A DNA stretch of 64,000 bases from Hirsutella rhossiliensis (Eukaryota > Ascomycota > Sordariomycetes > Hypocreales > Ophiocordycipitaceae). This document shows, piece after piece, positions 22,721 to 33,950 of this stretch. Numbering within the stretch: position 1 is the stretch's first letter; each line of letters opens with the position of its first letter. The position numbers and the translations under genes were made by a program. The notes beneath the pieces are model-generated. The model saw only the letters and a list, made by a program, of their open reading frames with translations, was not told where the DNA came from and made no database searches. Where the stretch lies: the NCBI RefSeq assembly GCF_020360975.1, contig NW_025408667.1:868001-932000 (forward strand), in the 5' to 3' direction.

Positions 22721-22893
22721 TTTGGCCCCTTGGGCGGCACGATACCCTTGTCTGACTCTGGGACGTTGCTGGGCGGGGGCTTTGTGCAAGTCGCCCCGTT
22801 TATATGTAGAAAGACACTCTTGTGTAATATGAAATTGCGAATCGTGGGAATGAATGCGATGTCGAGGCAGTTCGGAAGCATCAAAGCCGATTA

Positions 22894-24085
22894 CTAGATG
22901 ACCAAGTCCTCCTCAGGAACCTCGTCCTCCCCCGGCAGCTCGGAACCTAGCTCGACCGGAAACGCGTGCGACAAGCCTAGGCCGCCTGCGAGCGTAGTCT
23001 CATCCTGACACAACACCTGTCTCGTCGTCATCGCCTGCTGAGGATCGCCGGCGCCCTTGCTGGCCTCGTCGGCGGCCGACGTCGCCTCGCCGAAGCGAAA
23101 GATGCGATAGTCGGCGTTGAAGAACCACCAGCCCACGACGCCGGAGCGTAGAAAGCCTGAGTGGGAGACGACGAAGATGAGGTCCTCGGGCCGGTGGTGG
23201 AGAGCGTCGAGGGCGTCGGCGCCGCGGGCGAGGATGGCGGCGCGCGAGTGGGCGTAGCGGCGGGAGTCAGGGGACGTCTTGTCGGGCCAGACGGGGTCGA
23301 GGCGGCTGAAGTCGACGTGGGGGAAGGAGGGCGAGACGGAGGCGGCGGGGGAGCCTGTGTCGCACGGCTTTGTTGAGTTTTCTGTCGGGGGCGAGCTTAG
23401 CAGGGACGAGGTCGAGATGGGTATCGGAGGAGGTACGGGGTGCCGGAGCGGGAGGCCGGGAGCGGGAGGGAATCCGCAGCGGCGCCGGGATACCCGAAAG
23501 TGGGGACGCGGCAACAAGCCGGGCCCGAGGGGACGGAAAAAGGTACGTCATTGGGGATGGTGACGGTGGGCGGTGGTGGTGGTGGGTGGTAGGTGGTTGG
23601 TGGAACAAGGTGACGTGCATACATACCTTGCCAATCGGCACTGGCCTCAAAGACGACGCCCCGCCGGATAAGCCAGTCGAGGGCGAGAGTGGCTGTCTGC
23701 AAGGTGCGCAGCATAGGGCTGACGATGACGGCGACGGAGCCGGGGGCGGATTCGAAGCGCTCCTTGAGGTTGGCGCGCAGGGCGGCGCACTGCTCGATGC
23801 CGAGGTCGGTAAGAGGAGGGTCGGGGATGGAGTAGTTCTGTGCGGGAGGGGGAAGGGGAAAGAGTTAGCTCGTTGCGTGGCCGGATAATGAATGGGTGTG
23901 GACTACGGAAGAATGATGGATGTCTCTATATATATACGGAGTATGATATATGAACTACATCATGGATATAGGCCTGCTGGTGTATGGATGAAGGGGCTGA
24001 CAGTGACGGGGAGATGGGGGGAGGACGTATTAGTAACGTTGTGGAGGGCTTCGGCGTGCCGGATGAGGACGATTTGAGGAGACAT
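22894..24085 (-). CDS. Histidine phosphatase (phosphoglycerate-mutase-family) protein
   Basis: Exons are 24085-24038, 23837-23627 and 23381-22894, giving 248 aa. It opens with MSPQIVLIRHAEALHN, where the RH pair carries the phospho-accepting histidine (residue 10). Then come SPMLRTLQTA (phosphate-binding Arg) and VVSHSGFLR (second catalytic His), the usual branch-1/branch-2 layout. Fungal proteins of this group are broad phosphatases. The substrate is unknown. The introns are unusually long for this window (200 and 245 nt). The donor GTTACT of intron 1 is weak, so the first junction is less certain. It is divergent from the SRAP gene, with a 560-bp shared promoter region. Confidence 0.85.
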
Positions 24086-24645
24086 GGCTGCGTGGTGGTC
24101 CTTGGGTCGTGGGGCGAAAGACGACGACGGCGGTTGAGGTGTTCTTCTCTTCTGTCGTCGTGGTTGTTGCTCTTGGTGAGGCGAGGTCCGGTTTCGGAGT
24201 CGTGGGAGACAAAGTTCGCTTGGTTAAGAGCGAACGAAACAGCCGGGGAGATTGTCTTTTAGGAAGAGGGACGAGAGGGAGAAAGGAGAAAGGATTTGAA
24301 TTGAGAGGTGAAGCAGGTGTCGGAGAAATTAGGTAATCTTGGACGGCTTCAGGGCTGTTGGCCGGTTCTCTGGCAGGAGCTTGCTGGCCAGCCGAGCAGT
24401 GCTCGGGACCGTGGCCTGTTCACTGGACGCGAGATACTAACTTATTACACGGCAGTTGGATGCAGCAGCTGTGGCGCGACTCGACCATGCTGTGACCATC
24501 GATCGAGCTTAAGTGGCGGCACGTGACCTCGCGCAACCGTCGGCTGATGACGAAGCTCTTCCTGCGCGTATCCAGTATCCAGCCGCAACTCGTCATACGG
24601 CGCCTCCCTGGCTGACTGAGCGACGGACTTGACGACATAGCCAAC
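24086..24645. promoter_or_regulatory. Shared divergent promoter region, PGM-family and SRAP genes
   Basis: 560 bp separate the two start codons, which face away from each other. No clear TATA element was seen. Coupled regulation is possible but not shown by sequence. Confidence 0.35.
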
Positions 24646-25893
24646 ATGTGCGGCAGATACGCGCTGGCACTGGTACGCCAACCCCGGCGGCTCCCACCGG
24701 CCCCCATCTCGACTGCACATGCTCACTCGCCATTCATAGGGTGCCTCCCAGGTGCGGCAGATGCTCGAGGACGACGACATGCCCGTGGCTGACGCGCCCG
24801 ACGACGACGGCGCCGGCGCACCCCGCAACTCGTACAACTTTGCTCCCGGATATCATGGCATCGTCTACCGCGCCGCCACGCCCGACTGGGGCGCCGGGCC
24901 GAGACCCCACGCCGGCCACGACGACAACGACGACAACGAGAAGCCTCCGCTGCCGGCAGACGTCGTCACCTATAGGCTGCAGGCTATGAAGTGGGGGCTG
25001 ATACCCTTCTGGACCAAGCGCAACCCTGACTACTCGTCCGTTATGAGGACCATCAACTGTAGGGACGACTCGCTTAGCACCCCGGGCGGCATGTGGGCCA
25101 CTATGAAGGCTCGCAAGCGCTGCATCGTCGTCGCCCAGGGCTTCTATGAGTGGCTTAAGACCGGGCCTAGGGATAAGCTTCCGCACTACGTCAAGAGAAA
25201 GGACGGGCGTCTTATGTGTTTCGCGGGCCTATGGGACTGCGTCCAGTACGAGGGTAAGCCGTCTGTTGATCCTCCGCCGTCGACATTGATTCTAGCTTGC
25301 TCACCACCTCGCCAGGCTCCGAGGAAAAGACGTATACTTACACCATCATCACCACCGACTCGAATAAACAGCTTAAGTTCCTCCACGACCGTATGCCCGT
25401 TATTCTAGATCCGGGCTCCGATAAGATCAAGGCGTGGCTAGACCCGACGCAGCACGAGTGGACCCGTGGGCTGCAGTCCCTACTCCGCCCCTTTGACGGC
25501 GCCCTCGACGTCTACCCCGTGAGCAAGGACGTCGGCAAGGTCGGCAATAACTCACCCTCGTTCATCATCCCGCTCGACAGCAAGGAGAACAAGTGCAACA
25601 TTGCAAACTTCTTCTCCAACGCGCAGCAGAAGAAGGAGGCCAAGGTGAAGGAGACTGAAACTCAGGGACCCTTTACGGCTATCAAGGAAGAGGGCTATAG
25701 GGATGGGGACCACGGAGATGTTTCAAAAGAGAAACGAAAAGCTGCACCGACTGGTGGAGACAGTCCTCCGCTGAAGAAGTTCGCAGTTGACAAGAAGAAA
25801 ATTAGCTCGACAAAGAACGAGCACAGAAGCCCCGTCAAGTCCAAGGACCCCCGTTCTCAGAAGATCACAAAGTTTTTCGGCAACAGCGCGTAG
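24646..25893 (+). CDS. SRAP domain protein (HMCES/YedK-like abasic-site shield) with C-terminal PIP box
   Basis: SRAP proteins covalently trap abasic sites in single-stranded DNA through Cys2. Exons are 24646-24672, 24740-25253 and 25316-25893, giving 372 aa. The N-terminus is MCGRYALAL, so Cys2 becomes N-terminal after Met removal. Other active-site pieces are YNFAPGY, MKWGLIPFW, GFYEW (Glu) and FLHDRMPVIL (His). From about residue 255 the tail is Lys-rich and disordered. It ends with QKITKFF, a match to the PCNA-interacting consensus Q-x-x-I-x-x-F-F. Human HMCES also carries a C-terminal PIP motif. An acidic insert (DDNDDN) lies between the first two motifs. Exon 2 could also start at 24752, which would drop four residues. 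Confidence 0.93.
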
Positions 25894-27219
25894 GAACAAG
25901 GGAGATTCCAACCCGAGTTTCGAGGTTGAACGGACGACAAGCCACATGGGATCTGACACGCCTTCAAGCGTCGAGTCGTCTAGCAATCACTTTGCCTGCA
26001 AAGTATTCGACAAGCCCAGCATGATCCGTGGGCGGGGCCACGGTTTCGTCACTCGGCTGCGAAGCATCAACAGTTGTCGTATCTGATGCCATAGCTGGTG
26101 TTGGTCACGAGCAGAACACGCGAAAAAATACGCCGATACGCATATATCGATGACCCAGCTATTGGCCATGATGATTGGCAGCATCTTCGTGGCTACTGCC
26201 GGCCCAGCGTTTAGCTTCGAGTGTCCTGTCGGGCAGCAGGATCTTGCCCTACGATGTTGACGTGCGACATGCGTTTACAGAGCCTCGAAACTATAACGTC
26301 TCGAGACTGCCGGGTGTCCTATTTACATGTACGACTCATCGAATCGGCCGCCTTTGGTAGAACTACGTCATTGCAACCATGGCAATCGATACCACGTGCC
26401 GGCCGATCTAAGAACAAGTTGATTCCTTTAGGCGTCTTACTCAGCTCCAGAGATTGCGCAGGACACTCCCGCAGCCAGATCTGCCTACGCTGATATGCGT
26501 GTCCTTGCATCGGCTGTCGGCTTAGGGCCCTATTGGATCCGGTCACGCTGAGACGCATGGGTACTGCGCCGGCACGATAGAGGCAGAGAAAACCGCCCCG
26601 GCCTGCTCCTTCCGAGATCGTCGGGAACCACGGAGATATTTAGATCGGGCCCGGCTGGATCCCTGAACTCTACAATCACCGTGCTCTCACGATGACCCAC
26701 ACGAAATTTCTTGTGCCGCGTCGTCGTTTGCTCGGTATCCTCGGGGTCGGGCCGGACTTAACTAGTGTAAGCCCGGGATGCGCCGTTTGACACGGCCACC
26801 CTCGGCCGCACCGGGGCCGAGAGCCCTGGCGGACTTACTACCCCGGATTTAAGACCCCCAGAGGTGCGTTCCGGCAGCAGCTATTCGTCCCCAGCGCCAA
26901 ACCCTCCGGCGCGGCTCACTGGTCACATAAATTCCGGACGTTCGGTCAACGGCGGCTCCGTGAAACCGTGTGCTGTTGCGCGCTAGCTGAAGTTTAGGCT
27001 CTCGACAGGACATCGGGTTGCGTCTTTTCTCCGCTCTGGCTAGCTGGTGATTTGTACTATTCCATGGCACGCTTGCGGAAAAGGTAGAGAGATATATAGA
27101 GTGCTATTTTTTTCCTTTCCCATTCCCTCGGCCTCTACTGTACGGTCTCGCCAAAGAACAGACCCAATCCGCACCCCATCGCACAAACACCGAACCAAAG
27201 AACACTCAATTTCTCCATC
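25894..27219. other. Intergenic, SRAP to aldo-keto reductase (1.3 kb)
   Basis: No gene was recognised. Frames are short. The right half is rich in CGG/CCG triplets and contains an inverted repeat at 26801-26821. It is the likely promoter of the aldo-keto reductase. Confidence 0.4.
26801..26821. promoter_or_regulatory. GC-rich inverted repeat upstream of the aldo-keto reductase
   Basis: CTCGGCC and GGCCGAG are separated by 7 nt, with further CGG/CCG triplets nearby. Inverted CGG triplets are the usual half-sites of fungal Zn2Cys6 regulators. Binding is inferred only. Confidence 0.3.
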
Positions 27220-28341
27220 ATGACCACAATCGTAGGCAAGAAAGTCGGACCCATCGGCTACGGCCTCATGGGTATGGACCCTCAGTCGTCGCCACCCCTT
27301 CCTTGCCTGTTGAACCGCCATATTTGATCTAACACACGCCGCACAGGCCTGACCATCAACGAAGATCTTTCCGACGAGGTTTGCTTCGCTGCCATCAAGG
27401 CCGCCCTCGACGCTGGGTGCAATTACTTGAACGGCGGAGAGTTCTACGGCACCCCTGAGCGCAACTCGCTCACCCTCCTGCGCAGTTACTTTGAAAAGTA
27501 TCCCGAGGACGCGGATCGGGCCGTCGTCAACATCAAGGGCGCACTGGGCCCCGGGCGTCGCCCCGCGGGCACAAGGGAGTCCGTCACAGCCAGCATCGAA
27601 AACGTGATGGGCACGCTGGGTCCGGTCAAGCGCATCGACCAGTTTGAGGTGGCGCGGAAGGACGCCAAGTGCGACTACGAAAAGGAGACGCTGGCCACTG
27701 TGGACGGGTACGTAGCATCGGGCAAGATTGGGGGGCTGGCGTGCAGCGAGATCGACGCGTACACGATCCGCAGCGTGGCCAAGAGCTTCAAGCTCACGGC
27801 CGTGGAGCTGGAGCTGTCGCTATTTACTACAGAGCCCCTAACCAACGGCATCTTGGAAGCCTGCGGGGAACTGGATATTCCCGTCTTGGCATACTGTAAG
27901 AAGCTGCGAGTTCCTCTGCTCTCTGCAAGATGAGTCTAACCAAACTTCTCAGCACCCCTGGGCAAAGGCCTTCTCAGCGGCCAACTCAAATCCATGGACG
28001 ACATCCCCGAGGGCGACTACAAGAGGATGATGCCGCGCTTCCAGGGGGAAAACTTTGCCAAGAACCTCGAGCTCGTGGCGCACGTCGAGGCACTGGCCAA
28101 GAGTAAGGGCTGCACGCCGGGCCAAGTGGCCATCAACTGGTTGCTGTCGCTGTCCAAGCGGCCCGGCATGCCGGTCATTATCCCGATCCCGGGGTCGACC
28201 AAGCCGGAGCGGATCCGCGAGAACGCCACCGTTGTGGACCTGACGGCGCAGGACCTTGCCGAGATTGACAAGATTTTGGCGTCGTTTGTCACGGCTGGCC
28301 AAAGGTACCCTGCCGCCCTGATGGGTGATGTTGTGTCGTGA
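27220..28341 (+). CDS. Aldo-keto reductase, pyridoxal reductase type (AKR8, Plr1-like)
   Basis: Probable NADPH-dependent reduction of pyridoxal to pyridoxine in vitamin B6 salvage. Exons are 27220-27271, 27347-27895 and 27953-28341, giving 329 aa. The barrel starts at GPIGYGLMGLT. Catalytic-site motifs are ALDAGCNYLNGGEFYG (Asp and Tyr) and VVNIKG (Lys). The usual His position reads RIDQFEVAR, as in the Plr1 group and unlike the YxxH of typical aldo-keto reductases. The nucleotide-binding end is IIPIPGSTKPERIREN. All joins keep frame (AYSPLGKGLLSGQL across intron 2). Family assignment is firm; the exact substrate is inferred. Confidence 0.88.
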
Positions 28342-29118
28342 ACACGGCCAAAGCGCCTCGGCGTGGGGCATGGATCTAGATAGATGTTGCTCTAGACGAC
28401 GATGATTAATTATGTAATGATTGATTAGCGCGATGATTCCATTCCGGTCCTGTTCCGACGATTTGCTGTATCCCAGCTCTTGATGCTGGTATTTGGCCGC
28501 GGACCGACACCTGAGACATGCCCGGAGAGCATCGGCAAAAGGTGGAGATAGCGGCAGGCCGGGACGCGGTCAGAGCGCCGTGACACGTGAATGAGGCTGG
28601 TTTCTAACCAAGTGCGTTGTATACGAGGCCACGTGATGCTTTGGACTTATCTAATGCTTCATCAGCCAATGAGCAGTCCCATAATACCTGTCAACCGGTG
28701 CAGTACCCAAGTACCCGAGTATCTGCTCAAGTGCCTACCCGTACCCATGGCTGTGGTGGGGTTTGTCGTACCCCACCAAACAATGCCGCAGATTCTGGCT
28801 CATCGCTTGCCATGCAAATTTCATGAGCAACAGGACAGAGGCTCCTCTCCCACCATCTTCGTACCCCAACGACCCAGCCAGCGACTCCTCTCCAGTATCG
28901 AATCTCCATCCGCCATCGCCATCACTGCCATTGCGCGCAAGCTTTTGTCGCCTCTCGCCCCCCTCGATCGAGAGCTTCCCGCATTCTGTCATGTTGGCCG
29001 ACTCTGCCGCTCAAGCATCGCGACGACCAGCGCGTTTCCGCCTCTTATGATCTCGACCCCGACGTCACAGTAGCGGCCCTGTCTCTTGTCTCGTGCGGCC
29101 CGACGGCAGCAGATAGCC
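28342..29118. other. Intergenic, aldo-keto reductase to RPC1
   Basis: No gene was recognised. A frame of 160 codons at 28591-29073 lacks any family feature and overlaps the expected leader and promoter of RPC1. Confidence 0.4.
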
Positions 29119-32100
29119 ATGGCCAACTCGGCCGAAGACCCGGTCAAGCAGCAGCTTGTCGATAAGCTGCCCAAGCGCTTTAGAGGCATCAAGTTTGGAA
29201 TCCAGTCAGTCCATCGCCCTGCCCGCTTCCCCTCCTCAAGCCGCTGACTTTGGGCTTCCTCGCTTGCCAGGTCCAATCAAGACATCGCCAACCAGGCCGT
29301 CCTCGAGGTCTCTGACCGGCTGCTCTACGACATTGAAAACAACCGCGCTCCTTATCGCCATGGCCCGCTCGATCCCCGACTGGTGAGAACAGCCAATGCT
29401 GCCTGCCTCTCCCAGCCAGCCGACTGACCGCTCGGCAGGGTACCTCGAGCAAGTCTGGCAAATGCGCCACCTGCCTGGATGCTCTTCAAGACTGCACCGG
29501 CCACTTTGGCCATGTCAGGCTTCCCCTGCCGGCCTTTCACATCGGCTATCTCCGATTCGTCATGTCCATTCTGCAGGAAATCTGCAAGGCACGCTGCACC
29601 GGCCCTCATTTTATGGCCCTCATTCCTTGCTGACGAACGTCTAGGACTGTGGCCGAGTCCTGCTTGAGGAGCCCGATCGACGATCCTTCTTAAAGGAGCT
29701 GAGGCGCCCCTTTCTCGACAACCTCCGCCGAACACAGATATGTAAGCGCATCAACGAGCAATGCCGCAAAACAAAGACCTGCCCCTATTGCGGCTCCATC
29801 AACGGCCAGATTCGCAAGGTTGGCGTTCTCAAGCTTGCCCACGACAAGTTTGTTACCTACAACAAGTCTACTGCCATGAAAAAGGTGCCTCCGGAGAGCA
29901 AAATCAAATTCGATGACTCTTTCAACCACGCCAAGCGCGAAAACCCCGAGCTCGAGAAGCATCTCCGAAAGGCCCTCGAAGATCTCAATCCCTTGCGGGT
30001 TCTCAACCTCTTCAAGATGATCACCCCTACCGACTGCGAGCTACTGGGCCTCGATCCAGCAGAGGGCCGCCCGGAAATGTTCATCTGGCAGTTCGTGCCC
30101 GCTCCTCCCATCTGCATCAGGCCATCGGTCGCGCAGGATAACGCCAGTACCGAGGACGACATTACCACCAAGCTCGCCGACATCGTCTGGGTCAGTGGAA
30201 TGATCCGCTCGGCTTTGCAAAAGGGCTCTCCCGTCCAGACCATCATGGAGCAGTGGGAATATCTCCAAACCCAGATTGCCATGTATGTCAATAGCGACGT
30301 CCCGGGCCTCCAACAGCCCGGGTTCGGTAAGCCATCTAGAGGCTTCTGCCAGCGGCTTAAGGGCAAGCAAGGTCGCTTCCGAGGCAATCTCTCAGGCAAG
30401 CGAGTCGACTTCTCCGGCCGCACCGTCATTTCCCCCGACCCCAACCTAGGAATCGACCAAGTCGCCGTCCCCCAGCTCGTGGCCAAAAACATGACGTACC
30501 CTGAACGGGTCAACCGTCAAAACCTCGAAAAGCTTCGCCAGTGCGTCAGGAACGGCTGCGACGTCTGGCCCGGTGCACAGGCCGTGCTAAAAAGGGAGGA
30601 CGGCGGCCATCACAGGTATAACCTCAAGTTCGGCGACCGGAACTTTGTTGCGCGCGCACTGGCTGTGGGTGACATTGTTGAGCGGCATCTCGAAGACGGC
30701 GACGTTGTTCTCTTTAACCGTCAGCCTTCCCTCCACAAGCTTAGCATCATGAGCCATCTCGTCAAGGTCCGGCCGTGGAGGACGTTTAGGTTAAACGAAT
30801 GTGTGTGCAACCCATACAATGCCGACTTTGACGGCGACGAGATGAACCTCCACGTCCCGCAGACCGAGGAGGCCAGAGCAGAGGCCATCAACCTCATGGG
30901 CGTCAAGTACAACCTCGCGACTCCCAAGAACGGCGAGCCAATCATTGCCGCGACGCAGGACTTCATTACCGCCGCCTTCCTACTCAGCGGCAAGGACCGC
31001 TTCTTTGACCGCAAAACCTTCACCTTCATTTGCATGCATATGATGGACGGCAAGACGCCCCTGGACATGCCGCCGCCGGCCATCATCGCCCCGCAGTGCC
31101 TATGGACCGGGAAACAAGTCTTTAGCGTGATGATGCGCCCGAACAAGCAGTCGCCCGTTAAGATTAACCTCGACGCCAAGTGCCGTGCGTACAAGGCACG
31201 CCCGGGCCAGTGTCCCGATATGGACCCTAATGATGGCTGGCTTGTCGTCCGGAACTCGGAGGTCATGTGCGGCCGCATGGACAAGTCAACAGTTGGATCT
31301 GGCAAGAAGGACTCTATCTTCTATATCATCATGCGTGACTTTGGCCCGGACGAGGCCGTCATCGCCATGAACCGGCTGGCCAAGCTGTGCGCTAGACAGC
31401 TTGCAAACAGGGGCTTCTCCATTGGCGTTGGTGACGTTTTCCCCACGGATTCCCTCAAGGCCGAAAAGGAGAACCTCGTCTCGGTCGCGTACAAACAGTG
31501 CGATGATCTCATTGAGACCTTTAAGCAGGGAAAGCTCGACAAGGCCCCAGGCTGCAACATGGAGGAGACGCTCGAGAACTTGATATCCGGTATCCTGAGC
31601 AAGGTTCGACAACAGGCTGGAACATACTGTATCGACACCCTCAGCCGCGAAAATGCCCCCCTGATCATGGCCAAGTCTGGGTCAAAGGGCTCAGACATCA
31701 ACGTTGCTCAGATGGTTGCCGTCGTCGGACAGCAGATTATCGGCGGGCAACGTGTGCCTGATGGGTTCCAGGACCGAAGTCTGCCGCACTTCCACAAGAA
31801 CGCCCGCCAGCCCCCTTCTAAGGGTTTCGTCAAAAATAGCTTCTATACTGGTCTTTTGCCGACCGAGTTCCTGTTCCACGCCATCTCGGGCCGAGAAGGT
31901 CTGGTCGATACGGCCGTCAAGACGGCCGAGACCGGGTACATGTCACGAAGATTGATGAAGTCTCTGGAGGACTTGTCGACACAGTACGACGACACGGTCA
32001 GAACTTCCGGCGGCGGTATCGTGCAGTTCCAGTTCGGTGCAGACAAGCTCGATCCCGTGGACATGGAGGGCTCCGCGGAGCCAGTGCATTTCCAGCGGAC

Positions 32101-33643
32101 GTGGACTCACGCCGAGACTCTCACGTGGGACAATGAAGAGCCTGCCATGACGCCGGATGAGATTCGATCGTTTTGCGAATCCATGCTTGCGGTTGAGCGC
32201 AAGCGATTCCCGCGCCGGGGTCTGCTCCATGGCGAGGCTCTGGAATATGACGACGGGAGCGACTACGCCATCGACGAGCACGAAAGCGCGCGGCGATTCC
32301 TCACGACCATTGAGAGCCACGTCGAGGGCCTGGCGTCGAAGCTTGAGCGTGTGCGGAAGCTGGCCGGCTTCGAGGGCGGCAAGGCGCTCCGGCCAACGGC
32401 GCAAGCCCATGCGGATCGGACCGCCAAGGTGACGGCCACCACCCTCCGGCTGTTCATCAAGATGTGCCTCGAGAAACACAAGAAGGCGCACGTGGAGCCG
32501 GGCCACGCCGTCGGGGCTGTCGGAGCCCAGTCCATCGGCGAGCCGGGCACGCAGATGACGCTCAAAACGTTCCATTTTGCCGGTGTGGCCGGCATGAGCA
32601 TCACGCAGGGTGTCCCGCGAATTAAGGAAATCATCAACGCCTCCAAGAAGATCAGCACGCCCGTCATCACCTGCCCGCTACTGAACGACGAGCAGATCGA
32701 GGCGGCCAGGGTGGTCAAGGGGCGGATCGAGAAGACGTACGTGTCGGACGTGCTGCACTTCATCGAGGACGAGTGGCGGGTCGACGGCGGAACCGTGGTC
32801 CTTCAGATCGACAAGGGCGCCCTCGCGGACATGCACCTGGGCATCGGGGTCCGGGACATCGCCGAGGCGATATGCAAGCAGCGCAAGCTGAAGCTGTCGC
32901 ACGAGGACCTGCAGCTCGAAGAAGATAGAATCCTCATCCGGGTGCGCGACTCGAGCGAGATGGCGGGCAAGCGGATGAGCAGGAGCAAGGCGGCGGCCGA
33001 CGAGGGCGGAGACATGCTGCTGCGGGCCAACTTTCTGCGGCGCGGGCTGCCCCTGGTGCCCATCTCGGGGTACCAGGACGCGACGCGAGCCATCATCCAG
33101 ACGTCGGAGCAGAGCACGCATAAGGTGCTGGTGGAAGGGTACGGGCTGCGCGAGTGCATGACGACCGAGGGCGTCATCGGGACCCAGACGCGGTCCAACA
33201 ACGTCATGGAGTGCCGCGACATCCTGGGCATCGAGGCGGCGCGCACCACCATCGCCGACGAGATCGGCGAGGTCATGGGCGACATGAACATCGACCCGCG
33301 GCACATGCAGCTGCTGGCCGACGTCATGACGTACAAGGGCGAGGTGCTGGGCATCACGCGCTTCGGCCTGTCCAAGATGCGCGACAGCGTCCTCCAGCTG
33401 GCCTCGTTTGAGAAGACGCCCGACCACCTCTTCGACGCCGCCGCCGGCATGAAGACGGACCAGATCGAGGGCGTTAGCGAGTGCATCATCATGGGCCAGA
33501 CGATGCGCGTCGGCACCGGCGCCTTCCAGATCGTCCGCCGCCTCGGCGTCCGCCTCGCCGACTTGGCCTGCAAGAAGACGCTTTTTGAGGACGCGTGGGT
33601 GGACGAGGTGGCGCGCAAGAGGAAGGCGAGGCGGAGGGTGTAG
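29119..33643 (+). CDS. RPC1: DNA-directed RNA polymerase III largest subunit (RPC1)
   Basis: Catalytic subunit of Pol III, which makes tRNA, 5S rRNA and U6. Exons are 29119-29204, 29271-29382, 29439-29588 and 29645-33643, giving 1,448 aa (yeast Rpo31: 1,460). The clamp zinc site is CATCLDALQDCTGHFGH (from Cys75). The second zinc site is CRKTKTCPYCG. The active-site loop NADFDGDEMNLHVP (residues about 508-521) carries the three Mg-binding Asp. The trigger-loop region has GEPGTQMTLKTFHFAGVAG. There is no heptad tail, and the overall sequence follows Pol III rather than Pol I or II. Intron 3 (29589-29644) has a GC donor (AAG|GCACGC) with a CTGAC branch site and TAG acceptor. No GT donor near it would keep the conserved ILQEICK-DCGRVLL junction. 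Confidence 0.96.
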
Positions 33644-33950
33644 GGGAGGCAGTTGAACGATATCCATGGCAAGGCGATGGGGGGCTCGTCAGATGAGGAC
33701 GACATGGTTCATTCTTTCCTCGCGCGGCATGCTCTTCTTTGTTCCAGTGCGTGTTTGCGAGCCCATGGTTTAGGGGGAAAAGACCAAAATATGGGCTTGG
33801 GGAGTCTGCATTACTCTAGCCTGGGACACGGCCGCGATATTCGAAAATTACATGTCTAATGAAGAAAGTCCCCGTACGCCGGCAAAAAGCACTCTACCTC
33901 GTCACCACATGTCCCGATCCATGGTCCGCCTGCCAGTCCGGCGCCATCAA

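Noticed and set aside
28591..29073. 160-codon frame upstream of RPC1
   Set aside because: No recognisable motif, and it overlaps the expected RPC1 promoter and leader.
32678..33667. 329-codon frame antisense to RPC1
   Set aside because: Shadow of the well-conserved Pol III C-terminal region.
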